This document shows, one piece after another, positions 1 through 8,903 of a stretch of 64,000 nt of DNA. Within the stretch, counting starts at the first letter, position 1, and each line of letters starts with the position of its first letter. The stretch is taken from NCBI RefSeq assembly GCF_018588885.1, contig NZ_JAFFIW010000007.1, positions 124,001 through 188,000 of the forward strand. The letters run 5' to 3'. The DNA comes from Mesorhizobium sp. dw_380 (lineage in GTDB: Bacteria; Pseudomonadota; Alphaproteobacteria; Rhizobiales; Rhizobiaceae). Under the pieces are notes generated by a model, which was not told the origin of the DNA, ran no database searches, and saw only the letters and a list, made by a program, of their open reading frames with translations. Both the position numbers and the translations under genes were made by a program.

Positions 1-222
1 CGCCGAGCCGATTGCGACTTCCGTGTCGCCGCCCATGACGACCACCCTCTGAGCCGCTACACCTGTCCGGCGCTGACCACGATGGCGCAGGATTTCACTG
101 CCATGGCCGGCCGCAGTGTCGAGATCCTGCTGGCCTTGCTCGACGAAGCCGATCCGCCCGGCCAGGATCTGGCGCGCAACGTCAAGCTGGGCGCGACCTT
201 GGTGATGCGTCAATCGGCCTGA
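1..222 (+). CDS. LacI-family transcriptional regulator, 3' end only
   Basis: Frame 1 is open from the window edge to TGA at 220-222 (73 codons visible). The residues RYTCPALTTMAQDFTAM and GRSVEILLALLD, followed by a short tail ending in LVMRQSA, match the C-terminal end of LacI/GalR effector-binding domains, where PxLTTV precedes the last helix and an LVxRxS end. The DNA-binding domain lies outside the window. It is convergent with the hydrolase gene and overlaps its last 13 bases. As a neighbour it may control the hydrolase/oxidoreductase pair or the downstream sugar operon; that is inference. Confidence 0.8.
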   Translation, partial: RRADCDFRVAAHDDHPLSRYTCPALTTMAQDFTAMAGRSVEILLALLDEADPPGQDLARNVKLGATLVMRQSA

Positions 223-1154
223 GCCTGCAGCTGCAGCCAGGCCGCCGCCTCGCTGACCGCTTGCCGCGCGGCGAGGATGTGGCGGCCCATCGAGACGAAG
301 CCGTGGATCTGGCCCGGCCAGCGCCGCAGGGCCACCGGCACGCCTTCGGCCTTCAGACGCTCGGCATAGGCCGTGCCTTCGTCGGCAAGGATGTCGTGGC
401 CGGCGACAGCGACAAACGCCGGCGCCGCGCCGGCAAGGCTTGACGCGAGCAGCGGCGAAACGCGCCAGTCCGTGATGTCGTCCTGAGTTCGCACATAGTG
501 GTTGCGGAACCAGGCCATGGTGGTGGCGGTGAGCCCGAAGCCGTCGCCGAAACGCCGATAGCTGTCGGCCGTCTGGCGGGCATCGGTGTTGGGATAGATC
601 AGGATTTGCGCGGCAAACGGCGGCGCCAGTCCGTCACGGGCGAGCAGTGCCAGCACGGCGGCGAGGTTGCCGCCGGCGCTGTCGCCGGCGACGGCAATGC
701 TGCCCGGATCGATGCCCAGCTCGCCGGCGTTTTGCGCCATGAAGCGGAGCGCTGCCGTGCAATCCTCGAGCCCCGCCGGAAATTTGTGTTCCGGCGCCAG
801 CCGGTAATCGGGGCAGACGATCACGGCATTGCCCAGATTGGCCAGCCAGCGGCAGATCTCGTCATGCGAATCGAGATTGCCGATGACCCAGCCGCCGCCA
901 TGCAGATAGAGCACGGCGCGCGCCCCTTTCCGTGGCGCGCCGATGCCGCGATGGATGCGGATCGCGACCGGGCCGTTCGGCCCGTCGATCCGCTGCTGCG
1001 AGGTCGCCGCGACCGGCTCGTGCTCGCCCTGTTGCGTGGGGAACGAGCTGACGTAGGCGGCTCGCGCCGCCGCCACGCTGCCATGCTCGAATGGTTCGCC
1101 GCCGGCCGCACGGCCGATTTCGAGGGCGCGCCAAGCATCGGGGTCGAGCGTCAT
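210..1154 (-). CDS. Alpha/beta hydrolase, hormone-sensitive-lipase (family IV) type
   Basis: A 314-residue cytosolic esterase-like protein. The oxyanion-hole motif HGGGW is at residues 85-89, the nucleophile elbow GDSAGG at 157-162 (Ser159), and Asp254 (GHDILADEG) and His284 (GQIHGF) complete the triad, all in the order of the HSL/bacterial family IV esterases. The frame is open much further upstream, but the chosen ATG at 1154 has AAGGAG seven bases before it and gives the usual family length. It starts 17 bases after the oxidoreductase stop, so the two genes form one leftward operon. The substrate is unknown; an acyl ester or lactone of a sugar would fit the neighbours. Confidence 0.85.
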   Translation of the reverse strand: MTLDPDAWRALEIGRAAGGEPFEHGSVAAARAAYVSSFPTQQGEHEPVAATSQQRIDGPNGPVAIRIHRGIGAPRKGARAVLYLHGGGWVIGNLDSHDEICRWLANLGNAVIVCPDYRLAPEHKFPAGLEDCTAALRFMAQNAGELGIDPGSIAVAGDSAGGNLAAVLALLARDGLAPPFAAQILIYPNTDARQTADSYRRFGDGFGLTATTMAWFRNHYVRTQDDITDWRVSPLLASSLAGAAPAFVAVAGHDILADEGTAYAERLKAEGVPVALRRWPGQIHGFVSMGRHILAARQAVSEAAAWLQLQAQAD

Positions 1155-1171
1155 CGTATCTCCTTGATCGA

Positions 1172-2320
1172 CTAGGCGAGCAGACTGCCTGCTTCGTCCT
1201 CGGTCAGCAGCGCTGGCTGGACGACATCGCCGGAAACGGCAACGGAGCTTTTCGTTTCGCCTGACTGCAGGATCGCTTCCATGATTTCCAGCACATGCAG
1301 CGCCAGAGTGCCGGACGCGCGAGGTGGGACGCCGGTCTTCTGCGAGCGCACCAGATCGGCGACGCCCAGCATGCGGTAGTTGGCGCGATCGGGCGCCGCA
1401 TAAGGCCAGTTGCGGGCGCCATAGAGTTCGCCCTCGCTGGCGAAATCCTTCCAGACTGCGCCGCGTTCGGACAGCGAGACGGTACCGCCGAACGTGTCGG
1501 GATCGGGCAGGCGCAGCGAGCCTTCCGTACCATGCAACTCGATCGGATGGTTGGAGTGGCGAAAGACATCCCACGAGGCGCCGAAAGTGACGGTAGCGCC
1601 GGAGCGGAATTCGAGCAGCGACAGCACGTTGGTCGGCGTGCCGACTTTGAAAATGGTGTTCTTGAACGGTCCTTCGGCTGATATCAGCCGCTCCTCCTGG
1701 CCACGCGTTGCCATCGCCATGACACGCGCGACAGGACCAAGCAGATTGACCAGCATGGTCAGGTAATAGGGGCCCATGTCGAACACCGGGCCGCCGCCCG
1801 GCTGGTAATAGAATTGCGGGTTGGGATGCCAGTGCTCCATGCCACGCCCCATCATGAAGGCGGTGCCGGTGACCGGGCGGCCGATGGCGCCTTCGTCCAT
1901 CAGGCGACGTGCCCGGCGTCCGGCGGCACCAAGGAACGTATCAGGCGCCGAGCCAAGCAGCAGCCCGCGCTTTGTCGCCTCCGCCACCAGCCGGCGCCCG
2001 TCGCTGGCCGAAGTCGCCAGCGGCTTTTCGGTGAAGACGTGCTTGCCGGCTGAAAGCGCCGACATGGTGACGTCGAAATGCACGCCGGGAATGGTTAGAT
2101 TGAGGACGAGATCGACCTCCGGATCGGCGAGAAGCGCATCGACGCCGAGCGCGCGGATGCCATATTCCTTGGCTCGCAAGGCCGCCATATCGGCCGAGAT
2201 ATCAGCGCAGGCGCGCAGCTCGATGCTGCCGAAGAGCGCGGCATTGCGAAGGTAGGTCATCGAGATGTTGCCGCATCCGATGACACCGATTCCGAGCTTT
2301 TCCTTCGATTTTGCCTGCAT
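1172..2320 (-). CDS. Gfo/Idh/MocA-family NAD(P)-dependent oxidoreductase
   Basis: 382 residues. The N-terminal Rossmann fold carries GVIGCGNIS (residues 12-20), and the EKP motif (TEKPLATS) follows the second half of the fold, as in inositol dehydrogenase and glucose-fructose oxidoreductase relatives. The rest matches the Gfo/Idh C-terminal alpha/beta domain. The start has GGGAGG about 11 bases upstream. These enzymes usually oxidise a sugar or cyclitol hydroxyl with NAD(P). It is the first gene of a two-gene leftward operon with the HSL-type hydrolase, and its upstream region contains a hairpin and a palindromic operator. The substrate is not predictable from sequence. Confidence 0.88.
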   Translation of the reverse strand: MQAKSKEKLGIGVIGCGNISMTYLRNAALFGSIELRACADISADMAALRAKEYGIRALGVDALLADPEVDLVLNLTIPGVHFDVTMSALSAGKHVFTEKPLATSASDGRRLVAEATKRGLLLGSAPDTFLGAAGRRARRLMDEGAIGRPVTGTAFMMGRGMEHWHPNPQFYYQPGGGPVFDMGPYYLTMLVNLLGPVARVMAMATRGQEERLISAEGPFKNTIFKVGTPTNVLSLLEFRSGATVTFGASWDVFRHSNHPIELHGTEGSLRLPDPDTFGGTVSLSERGAVWKDFASEGELYGARNWPYAAPDRANYRMLGVADLVRSQKTGVPPRASGTLALHVLEIMEAILQSGETKSSVAVSGDVVQPALLTEDEAGSLLA

Positions 2321-2357
2321 TTTCGATCGTACCTCCCGATGCGGTCATGGTCTGCCG

Positions 2358-2381
2358 GATCCGTTGCGCCAGCAACGGATC
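2358..2381. repeat. Perfect 10-bp inverted repeat upstream of the Gfo/Idh gene
   Basis: GATCCGTTGC and GCAACGGATC are perfect inverted arms around a 4-base GCCA centre, 38 bases upstream of the oxidoreductase start and abutting the next palindrome. No T-run follows on either strand, so a simple terminator is unlikely. It could be a regulator site (for example of the LacI-type protein at the left edge) or a 5'-UTR hairpin. Confidence 0.55.
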
Positions 2382-2394
2382 GCTTTCGAAAGCG
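2381..2394. promoter_or_regulatory. Palindromic operator CGCTTTCGAAAGCG
   Basis: A perfect 14-base palindrome whose 10-base core CTTTCGAAAG recurs at 3430-3439 in front of the DeoR gene. On the minus strand it directly follows a TATAG-like -10 element, as expected for a repressor site over the start of the oxidoreductase operon. DeoR-family operators often carry TTTCG half-sites, so the neighbouring DeoR protein is the best candidate; the LacI protein is an alternative. Confidence 0.55.
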
Positions 2395-2494
2395 CTATAC
2401 AACATTTTAAATCTTGACGCGCGTAAAATTTTTATAGAGCATACGAAAATGCTGGCGCGATATCGGGAGGCCGCCAGCCTCTGAGGAGGAGAAA

Positions 2495-2599
2495 ATGACT
2501 GACATGAAAAAACGGCCGACCGCCGATGCGAATCCCGTGGGTCATGCGCGCATTGGATATTTCCGTCGCGGCCAGGGACCGCGACGGGGTCAGGCATAG
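2495..2599 (+). pseudogene. Short ORF with strong RBS; probable 5' remnant of a lost gene
   Basis: 34 codons beginning MTDMKKRPTADANP, preceded by an excellent ribosome binding site (GAGGAGGAGAAA directly before ATG). It ends by overlapping the convergent DeoR gene stop by ten bases. It has no recognisable domain, signal peptide or membrane segment. A strong start signal leading only into a short arginine-rich peptide next to a gene-cassette border suggests the beginning of a gene whose body was replaced. A genuine small protein or leader peptide cannot be excluded. Confidence 0.4.
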
Positions 2600-3351
2600 A
2601 TCACCTTGGCCCCGGTCCTATCAAGCTGGCTGCGTATCGGGTCGGACAGGCCATCGTCGGTGATCACAACATCGACGCTCGACAGCGAAAATGCCTTGGA
2701 GGTCCCGCTGACGCCCCATTTGCTCGAATCCGCAAGGAGGACAACGCGCCGGGCCATGCGCACGAGGTTTCGCTTCGTTCGCGCCATGTCTTCGTTCACG
2801 TCGACCACATCCAGTGATGAGTCAATCGCATGCGCTCCAACAAGGACCTGATGCGCTACCAAGCCGCCGAGAGCGGTGTCGGCATCGGTGATCAGCGTGC
2901 TCACCGTGTCTGGATAGACCCGGCCACCGATCATGTGAACGTCGAGCCCGGGCCGATGCATCAGATGCTGCACGATATTCATCGCCGTGGCCGCGACCAC
3001 GACATTGGTGAGCGGCGGTAACAGCATGGCAACCTGCATCAATGTCGAGCCGCCGTCGAAGATGACCGATTGGTTGTCCTCGAACAGTTCTACCGCTGCC
3101 CGGGCGATGCGTTTCTTTGCATCGAGGTTCGTTTGCATCCGCCGGGCGAACGCGGCCGTGGTCGAATCTGTGGTCCGGGTCACCGCCCCTCCGCGGGTCT
3201 TGGTCAGCAGTCCCTTGCGGTCCAGTATCTCGAGGTCGGAGCGCACCGTGACTTCCGACACGCCAAATTCGTCTGACAGGTCCTTGATGCGAACCTGTCC
3301 GCTGCGTTGCACTTCACCCAGGATCGATTGGCGTCTCTGCTCTGACAACAT
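2590..3351 (-). CDS. DeoR/GlpR-family transcriptional repressor
   Basis: 253 residues from the ATG at 3351, which has AGGACAGG upstream and gives the canonical start MLSEQRRQSILGEVQ; the longer open frame upstream is not DeoR-like. The N-terminal HTH contains VRIKDLSDEFGVSEVTVRSD and the GLLTKTRGGAV wing typical of the family, followed by the DeoR sensor domain with the FDGGSTLMQVA phosphosugar-binding stretch. Such proteins usually sense a phosphorylated sugar intermediate. It is divergent from the aldolase-kinase-ABC operon with a 16-base palindrome between them, so it probably represses that operon and itself. Confidence 0.9.
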   Translation of the reverse strand: MLSEQRRQSILGEVQRSGQVRIKDLSDEFGVSEVTVRSDLEILDRKGLLTKTRGGAVTRTTDSTTAAFARRMQTNLDAKKRIARAAVELFEDNQSVIFDGGSTLMQVAMLLPPLTNVVVAATAMNIVQHLMHRPGLDVHMIGGRVYPDTVSTLITDADTALGGLVAHQVLVGAHAIDSSLDVVDVNEDMARTKRNLVRMARRVVLLADSSKWGVSGTSKAFSLSSVDVVITDDGLSDPIRSQLDRTGAKVIYA

Positions 3352-3421
3352 TGCCCTGTCCTTGTCTCCATGCGCCAAGCGATCGCTCTGGCCTCGGTTC
3401 ACTCTACCAAAAATACGCGAA

Positions 3422-3439
3422 TTCGAAAGCTTTCGAAAG
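3422..3439. promoter_or_regulatory. Probable DeoR operator in the divergent promoter region
   Basis: TTCGAAAGCTTTCGAA (3422-3437) is a perfect 16-base palindrome, followed without a break by AAG to complete a second overlapping CTTTCGAAAG core (3430-3439). A further TTTCTTTCG stretch lies about 15 bases downstream. It sits between the DeoR start (3351) and aldolase start (3514) and shares its core with the site at 2383-2392. Reiterated TTTCG units are typical of DeoR-family operators. Confidence 0.65.
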
Positions 3440-3513
3440 ATTGCATTTATCCTTTCTTTCGCAAACACTGGGTCCAGGATTTTGAAACCAATCGATTGGA
3501 GAGTTTTAGACTC

Positions 3514-4314
3514 ATGAGCCTCGGAACCAAGGTGCGCCTGGCGCGCCTCTTCTCACATCCATCGGGGAATCTTTTTGGCGGCGCGGTCGACCACTTTGTC
3601 GGCTATGGCGACGTGCGCAAAGGAGGTCTTGCCGACCTGCCGGGCGCGCTTGCACGCGTCATGGTGGGCAAACCCGACTACGTCAGCATCCAGCCTGGCA
3701 CCGCGCGTCATCTGTGGCCGCAATACGCGGGCAAGGCTTCCCTGGTGATCCAGGCCGGCTGCTTCACTCCAGACGATCGCATCAGTGAACTGATTGCAAC
3801 GCCCGAGGATGCGGTGCGCGCTGGCGCCGATGCGTTGGCCGTGGCCATTCCGGTGCGCGGCGCGACCGAGGGCAAATACATACGCTGGCTGACCGATTCG
3901 GTGAATGCGGCGGCCCGTTACGGCATGCCGGTGGTGGCGCATATCTACCCTCGCGATTTCACCGACGGGGCAAAAATCGTCTTCACCCCCGACGAGATCG
4001 CCTATGCGGCACGCATCGGCTACGAGTCCGGCGTCGACGTAATCAAGATCGGCTACACGGGCGATTTCGAGTCATTTCGAGAGACCGTTCGGACCTGCCC
4101 GGTGCCGGTTGTGATCGCCGGTGGTCCGAAGACCGACACGCTGCTCGGCGCCCTTCAGCAGACGGCGGACGCCATCCGTGCCGGCGCGCGCGGTGCCGTG
4201 GTGGGCCGCAATCTCTGGGGGCATGGCGATCCGGAAAAGGCAGCGATTGCCTTTCGGGGCGTCATCCATGACGGCCTTTCGGCGCAAGACGCCTTGGCGA
4301 AGGCGGGTGCCTGA
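3514..4314 (+). CDS. Class I aldolase, DeoC/LsrF/DhnA family
   Basis: 266 residues from ATG 3514 (GGAGAG upstream). The start GTKVRLARLF, the AVDHF segment and the block CPVPVVIAGGPKT followed by GARGAVVGRNLW closely follow the LsrF/DhnA-type aldolases. Lys178 in VDVIKIGYTGD is at the Schiff-base position. Family members cleave ketose phosphates or related beta-hydroxyketone phosphates to DHAP or glycolytic fragments; the sulfofructose-1-phosphate aldolase YihT is a more distant class I aldolase. It is three bases before the PfkB kinase gene, so a kinase-then-aldolase route (ketose, ketose phosphate, two C3 units) is the natural reading. The exact substrate is unknown. Confidence 0.8.
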   Translation: MSLGTKVRLARLFSHPSGNLFGGAVDHFVGYGDVRKGGLADLPGALARVMVGKPDYVSIQPGTARHLWPQYAGKASLVIQAGCFTPDDRISELIATPEDAVRAGADALAVAIPVRGATEGKYIRWLTDSVNAAARYGMPVVAHIYPRDFTDGAKIVFTPDEIAYAARIGYESGVDVIKIGYTGDFESFRETVRTCPVPVVIAGGPKTDTLLGALQQTADAIRAGARGAVVGRNLWGHGDPEKAAIAFRGVIHDGLSAQDALAKAGA

Positions 4315-4317
4315 ACA

Positions 4318-5268
4318 ATGCCCGCCGTCCCTTCAATCCTCGGCTTCGGAGCTATTGCGATCGACGACATCGTCTATGTCGATCAGCCGTTGTCGGCGGG
4401 CAAGGGGAAGGTTCTCCAAAGTGCCCGAGCTTTCGGGGGAAATGTCGCAACGGCACTTGCCGCCGTCGCGCGGCTCGGCGGAACCGCCGGCTTCGTCGGA
4501 TGGCTGGGCAGTGCCGCCGACGACGCCGTGTTGTGCGATCTCGTTGCGAGTGGCGTTGAAACCGCGTTCGCGCCGCGCCACCCGCACGCGCGCCCGGTGC
4601 GCTCGCGGATCACCGTCGGTTCGGATGGGGAGCGGTTCATCGCGTATGACGACGAAGCGATGCTGGGCACCGCGTCGGACTTTCCGGACGAGGTCCTCAG
4701 CCGCGCGACCGTCCTGATCGTCGATAGTTACGGGATCGGGTCGCTGGATGTCGTGGCTCGGGCTCGCGATCTCGGCCTTGCGATCCTCGGCGATGTCGAA
4801 TGGAGCCGCGGCCCAGCCACCGAGAGACTGATCGGGCTCTGCGACCATCTCATTCTTCCGCTCGGCTTTGCGCGGACCGCCACGGGCCGCCGGTCGCCGG
4901 CCGAGATACTCGATGCATTGTGGTCGCCGTCGCGGTCCGCCGTGGTTCTGACGGATGGCGGCAGGGGCGTCTTCTATCGCGGACGCGACGAGACAGGGCT
5001 CTGGCACCTGCCTCCGCACCGGGTTGCCGTCGTCGACTCGACCGGCGCCGGTGACTGCTTTCATGGCGCCTATGCCCTTGCATTGACGCGCGGGGCCGAC
5101 ACCGCAGGCCGGGTCGCATTCGCGGCCGCGGCGGCGGCCCTTTCGATAACGGGGCGGGGCGGGCGCGAGGCGCTTCCGACCGACGACCAGGTCACGGAAC
5201 TCCTGGCATCGACGAACGCGCCGTCGGCAGTCGAACTGAAATATGCGGGGCTCGACACCGGAACATAG
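4318..5268 (+). CDS. PfkB-family carbohydrate kinase
   Basis: 316 residues. The N-terminal region has the PfkB GG signature (ARAFGGNVATALAAVARLG), and the C-terminal signature DSTGAGDCFHGA holds catalytic base Asp246. The length is typical for ribokinase/fructokinase relatives. It phosphorylates a sugar hydroxyl with ATP; paired with the aldolase immediately upstream and a DeoR regulator, it probably makes the aldolase substrate. The combination DeoR + LsrF/YihT-like aldolase + PfkB kinase recalls sulfo-EMP (yih) and tagatose-type routes, but no sulfoquinovosidase or ketose isomerase gene is present here. It is followed after 90 bases by the ABC transporter. Confidence 0.88.
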   Translation: MPAVPSILGFGAIAIDDIVYVDQPLSAGKGKVLQSARAFGGNVATALAAVARLGGTAGFVGWLGSAADDAVLCDLVASGVETAFAPRHPHARPVRSRITVGSDGERFIAYDDEAMLGTASDFPDEVLSRATVLIVDSYGIGSLDVVARARDLGLAILGDVEWSRGPATERLIGLCDHLILPLGFARTATGRRSPAEILDALWSPSRSAVVLTDGGRGVFYRGRDETGLWHLPPHRVAVVDSTGAGDCFHGAYALALTRGADTAGRVAFAAAAAALSITGRGGREALPTDDQVTELLASTNAPSAVELKYAGLDTGT

Positions 5269-5357
5269 TCCGAACTATCCGAGGAAACATTTCGCAGGTG
5301 AACATAAGCCGAGGACAATCATAAAAATCAGTGGCTTAGACTTGTGGAGGGAGGAAT

Positions 5358-6503
<1,146 letters not shown>

Positions 6504-6615
6504 ATATCCGCGACAAGACCCGCGGGTGAGGGGTGAGGCGCCTGCATAAGAAGACTTCTGAATAACCAGACGATCGGCCCGCATTGTGCGGTCGATCCTA
6601 AAGAAGGAGGAGAAA

Positions 6616-7863
6616 ATGATGTTTCGTATAAAACCCGCGATGCTGAAAATAGCCGCGGCCGCATGGTTGCTTGGCGCAACCGGCGCCATGGCGGATACGA
6701 CGCTGGAATTCACCCAATGGTGGGAGCCCGAATTGCCGGCGGGCTCGCTCAGGGCAATCATGGATGGCTTCGAGGCCGCAAACCCCGGAATCAAGGTGAC
6801 GCTGGTCAGCGGCCCCTACGCGACCACGCGAGACCAGATCTCGGTTGGTGCTGCAACCGGAACGCTCAGCGACGTCGTCGGCCTCGACGGCGCCTGGGTG
6901 AACAATCTGAATGCGCAGAACGCACTCGCCGACATGAATCCGATGATGGATGCGAGCGGTTTCGATAAGAGCCAGGTCGCGGACATCATCAAGGTGGACG
7001 GCAAGGCGGTGATGTTTCCCGTGGCTTCCTTCGTCTATCCGGTCTTCGTGAATTTGGACCTCGCCGCCCAGGCAGGCGTGACCAAGCTGCCGTCGACCCG
7101 TGCGGAGTTTCTCGAAGCCGCCAAGAAGATGACGCACGCCGACAAGAACCAGTATGGCTGGGTGCTGCCCCTGTCGCTGCAAACGCCATCCGGCGTCCAG
7201 AACGACATGATGTCGTGGGTTTGGGCATCGGGTCAGTCGATGATGGCGAACGGCAAGCCCGACCTCGTTGGCAAACCGGTGGTGGATATGCTCGCCTTCG
7301 TCAAATCACTCAATGACGCCGGCACCATCTCGCCCGGCATCGCCACCAAGACCGAGCAGGAAAAGGTCGAGGAGTTCGTCAACGACCGCGTCGGGATGAT
7401 GATCGACTCGCTCGCGCATGTGAACCTCATCCGCAAACGCAATCCCAAGCTGAACTTCGACCTCATCCCGGTCCCGGTCGTGGAAAACTATACCGGCAAG
7501 CGCGGCCTTCCCTATGCCTCCTGGGGCATCGGCATCTCTGCTGCCTCGAAACATCAGGAAGAGGCCTGGAAACTCGTCCAATATCTGATGAGTGAAAAGG
7601 TGAACGCCAAGCTCGTGTCGCTTGCAAACGCCTTCCCGGGCAACGTCAACGCCAAGCCCGATTTCGTGACCTCGGACAAGGCTTTCGGCAAGGCTTTTGA
7701 AATCTTCAAGACCGGTTATCTCGCCAATGAGTTCACAGGCCTGCCGGTGGCTGAAGACCTGATGACCCAGTTCGACGTGCAAGCCCAGAAGATGCTCGCC
7801 GGCGAGCAGTCTCCGGAACAAGCCGCGGCCACCGCTCAGAAGGGCTGGATGGCGAAATTCTGA
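6616..7863 (+). CDS. Sugar ABC transporter substrate-binding protein (family 1)
   Basis: 415 residues from the ATG at 6616, five to six bases after GGAGGAG. The N-terminus MFRIKPAMLKIAAAAWL...GAMA is a Sec signal peptide with cleavage likely before ADTTLEFTQWW. The mature protein matches family 1 (maltose/multiple-sugar-type) binding proteins, with a WW pair near the N-terminus that often stacks on sugars. It delivers the ligand to the permeases at 8002 and 8904. The ligand is not identifiable; a ketose or ketose derivative is suggested by the adjacent kinase and aldolase. Confidence 0.92.
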   Translation: MMFRIKPAMLKIAAAAWLLGATGAMADTTLEFTQWWEPELPAGSLRAIMDGFEAANPGIKVTLVSGPYATTRDQISVGAATGTLSDVVGLDGAWVNNLNAQNALADMNPMMDASGFDKSQVADIIKVDGKAVMFPVASFVYPVFVNLDLAAQAGVTKLPSTRAEFLEAAKKMTHADKNQYGWVLPLSLQTPSGVQNDMMSWVWASGQSMMANGKPDLVGKPVVDMLAFVKSLNDAGTISPGIATKTEQEKVEEFVNDRVGMMIDSLAHVNLIRKRNPKLNFDLIPVPVVENYTGKRGLPYASWGIGISAASKHQEEAWKLVQYLMSEKVNAKLVSLANAFPGNVNAKPDFVTSDKAFGKAFEIFKTGYLANEFTGLPVAEDLMTQFDVQAQKMLAGEQSPEQAAATAQKGWMAKF

Positions 7864-7891
7864 TCGGCCTGTTCCCGTTTGCTATCTTCGA

Positions 7892-7923
7892 CCGGGTGGC
7901 CTGACTTTGGGCAGGCCACCCGG
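7892..7923 (+). terminator. GC-rich stem-loop between binding-protein and permease genes
   Basis: CCGGGTGGCCTG and CAGGCCACCCGG form a perfect 12-bp stem with an 8-base loop in the 138-base gap after the binding-protein gene. There is no long T-run. Such hairpins behind binding-protein genes usually protect or attenuate the message, giving more binding protein than permease. The same layout occurs at 41610 and 48441. Confidence 0.7.
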
Positions 7924-8001
7924 CAACAACGGATCGGCAATTTGAGATGGACCTGTTTCCGAAGCTTACCTTCTCTTGAAGGCGTATCCCAAGGTTGGCA
8001 C

Positions 8002-8898
8002 ATGACCCGGCAAAAGCGCTCCCACCACAAGCTGAAACGAGCGGTCGCACCCTACCTCTATCTGTCGCCATCGCTGCTCATAATCGGGCTTCTGATGCTG
8101 CTGCCGATGGTGACGGTGATTGCCTACTCGTTCCAGAACAGCGCGGTGCTGCGTCGTGACCCATCCTTTGCCGGACTGAAACACTACCAGGCGATCTTCG
8201 ACGACCCCGTGTTCTGGGCTTCGCTGTGGCACACGCTCTACTTCACATGCATGAGTGTCATTTTCCACATGACCATCGGCATGGTCTTCGCACTCATGCT
8301 GAACAGCGACCGCATCAATCCGACGCTGCGCAATATTCTGCGCGTGCTCTACATACTGCCCTGGCTGTTCACCGCGGTGATTATCGCCGTGATCTGGCGC
8401 CTACTGCTTGAGCCGAACGGTGTCGTGAATAGTATTCTCATGCAAATCGGCATCATCGGTTCCAAGGTCGAGTGGTTTTCCTCGCCCGAGACCGCGCTGC
8501 ACGCCGTCACCTTCGCCAATATCTGGGCGGGCTACCCGCTTTTCATGGTCAGCCTGCTCGCTGGGTTGCAGGGCATTCCCAAGGATTTCTACGAGGCCGC
8601 CGATATCGACGGGGCGAAGGCCTACCAGAAGCTGATCTTCATCACCATCCCGCAGCTGATGCCGATCATCATCAGCATCTCGCTGCTCGACTTCATCTGG
8701 ACCATGCAGGTCTTCCCGCTAATCTGGATAACGACGGGCGGCGGCCCGATCTACTCGACCGAGGTCCTCAGCACCTACACGTACAAGCTGGCGTTCTCGA
8801 GCTACAACCTGTCGCAGGCTTCGGCGAGCGCTGTAGTCATCTTGTTGATCTCTCTCGGCCTGACGCTGTTCTATATTCGCTATCAAAAGGCTCGGTAG
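8002..8898 (+). CDS. Sugar ABC transporter permease, MalF type
   Basis: 298 residues from ATG 8002, chosen because MTRQKRSHHKLKR is a typical short basic N-terminus before the first membrane helix (YLYLSPSLLIIGLLMLL). About six helices follow, and the EAA loop (FYEAADIDGAKAYQKLIFITIP) contacts the ATPase. The upstream 40 codons of open frame run through the intergenic hairpin region and are unlikely to be coding. It pairs with the MalG-type permease that starts five bases after its stop. Confidence 0.92.
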   Translation: MTRQKRSHHKLKRAVAPYLYLSPSLLIIGLLMLLPMVTVIAYSFQNSAVLRRDPSFAGLKHYQAIFDDPVFWASLWHTLYFTCMSVIFHMTIGMVFALMLNSDRINPTLRNILRVLYILPWLFTAVIIAVIWRLLLEPNGVVNSILMQIGIIGSKVEWFSSPETALHAVTFANIWAGYPLFMVSLLAGLQGIPKDFYEAADIDGAKAYQKLIFITIPQLMPIIISISLLDFIWTMQVFPLIWITTGGGPIYSTEVLSTYTYKLAFSSYNLSQASASAVVILLISLGLTLFYIRYQKAR

Positions 8899-8903
8899 TC
8901 ACC

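Noticed and set aside
4318..5268. Assignment of the kinase/aldolase pair to sulfoquinovose catabolism
   Set aside because: The gene families fit sulfo-EMP, but the sulfoquinovosidase, isomerase and sulfolactaldehyde genes are missing, so a specific assignment is not supported.
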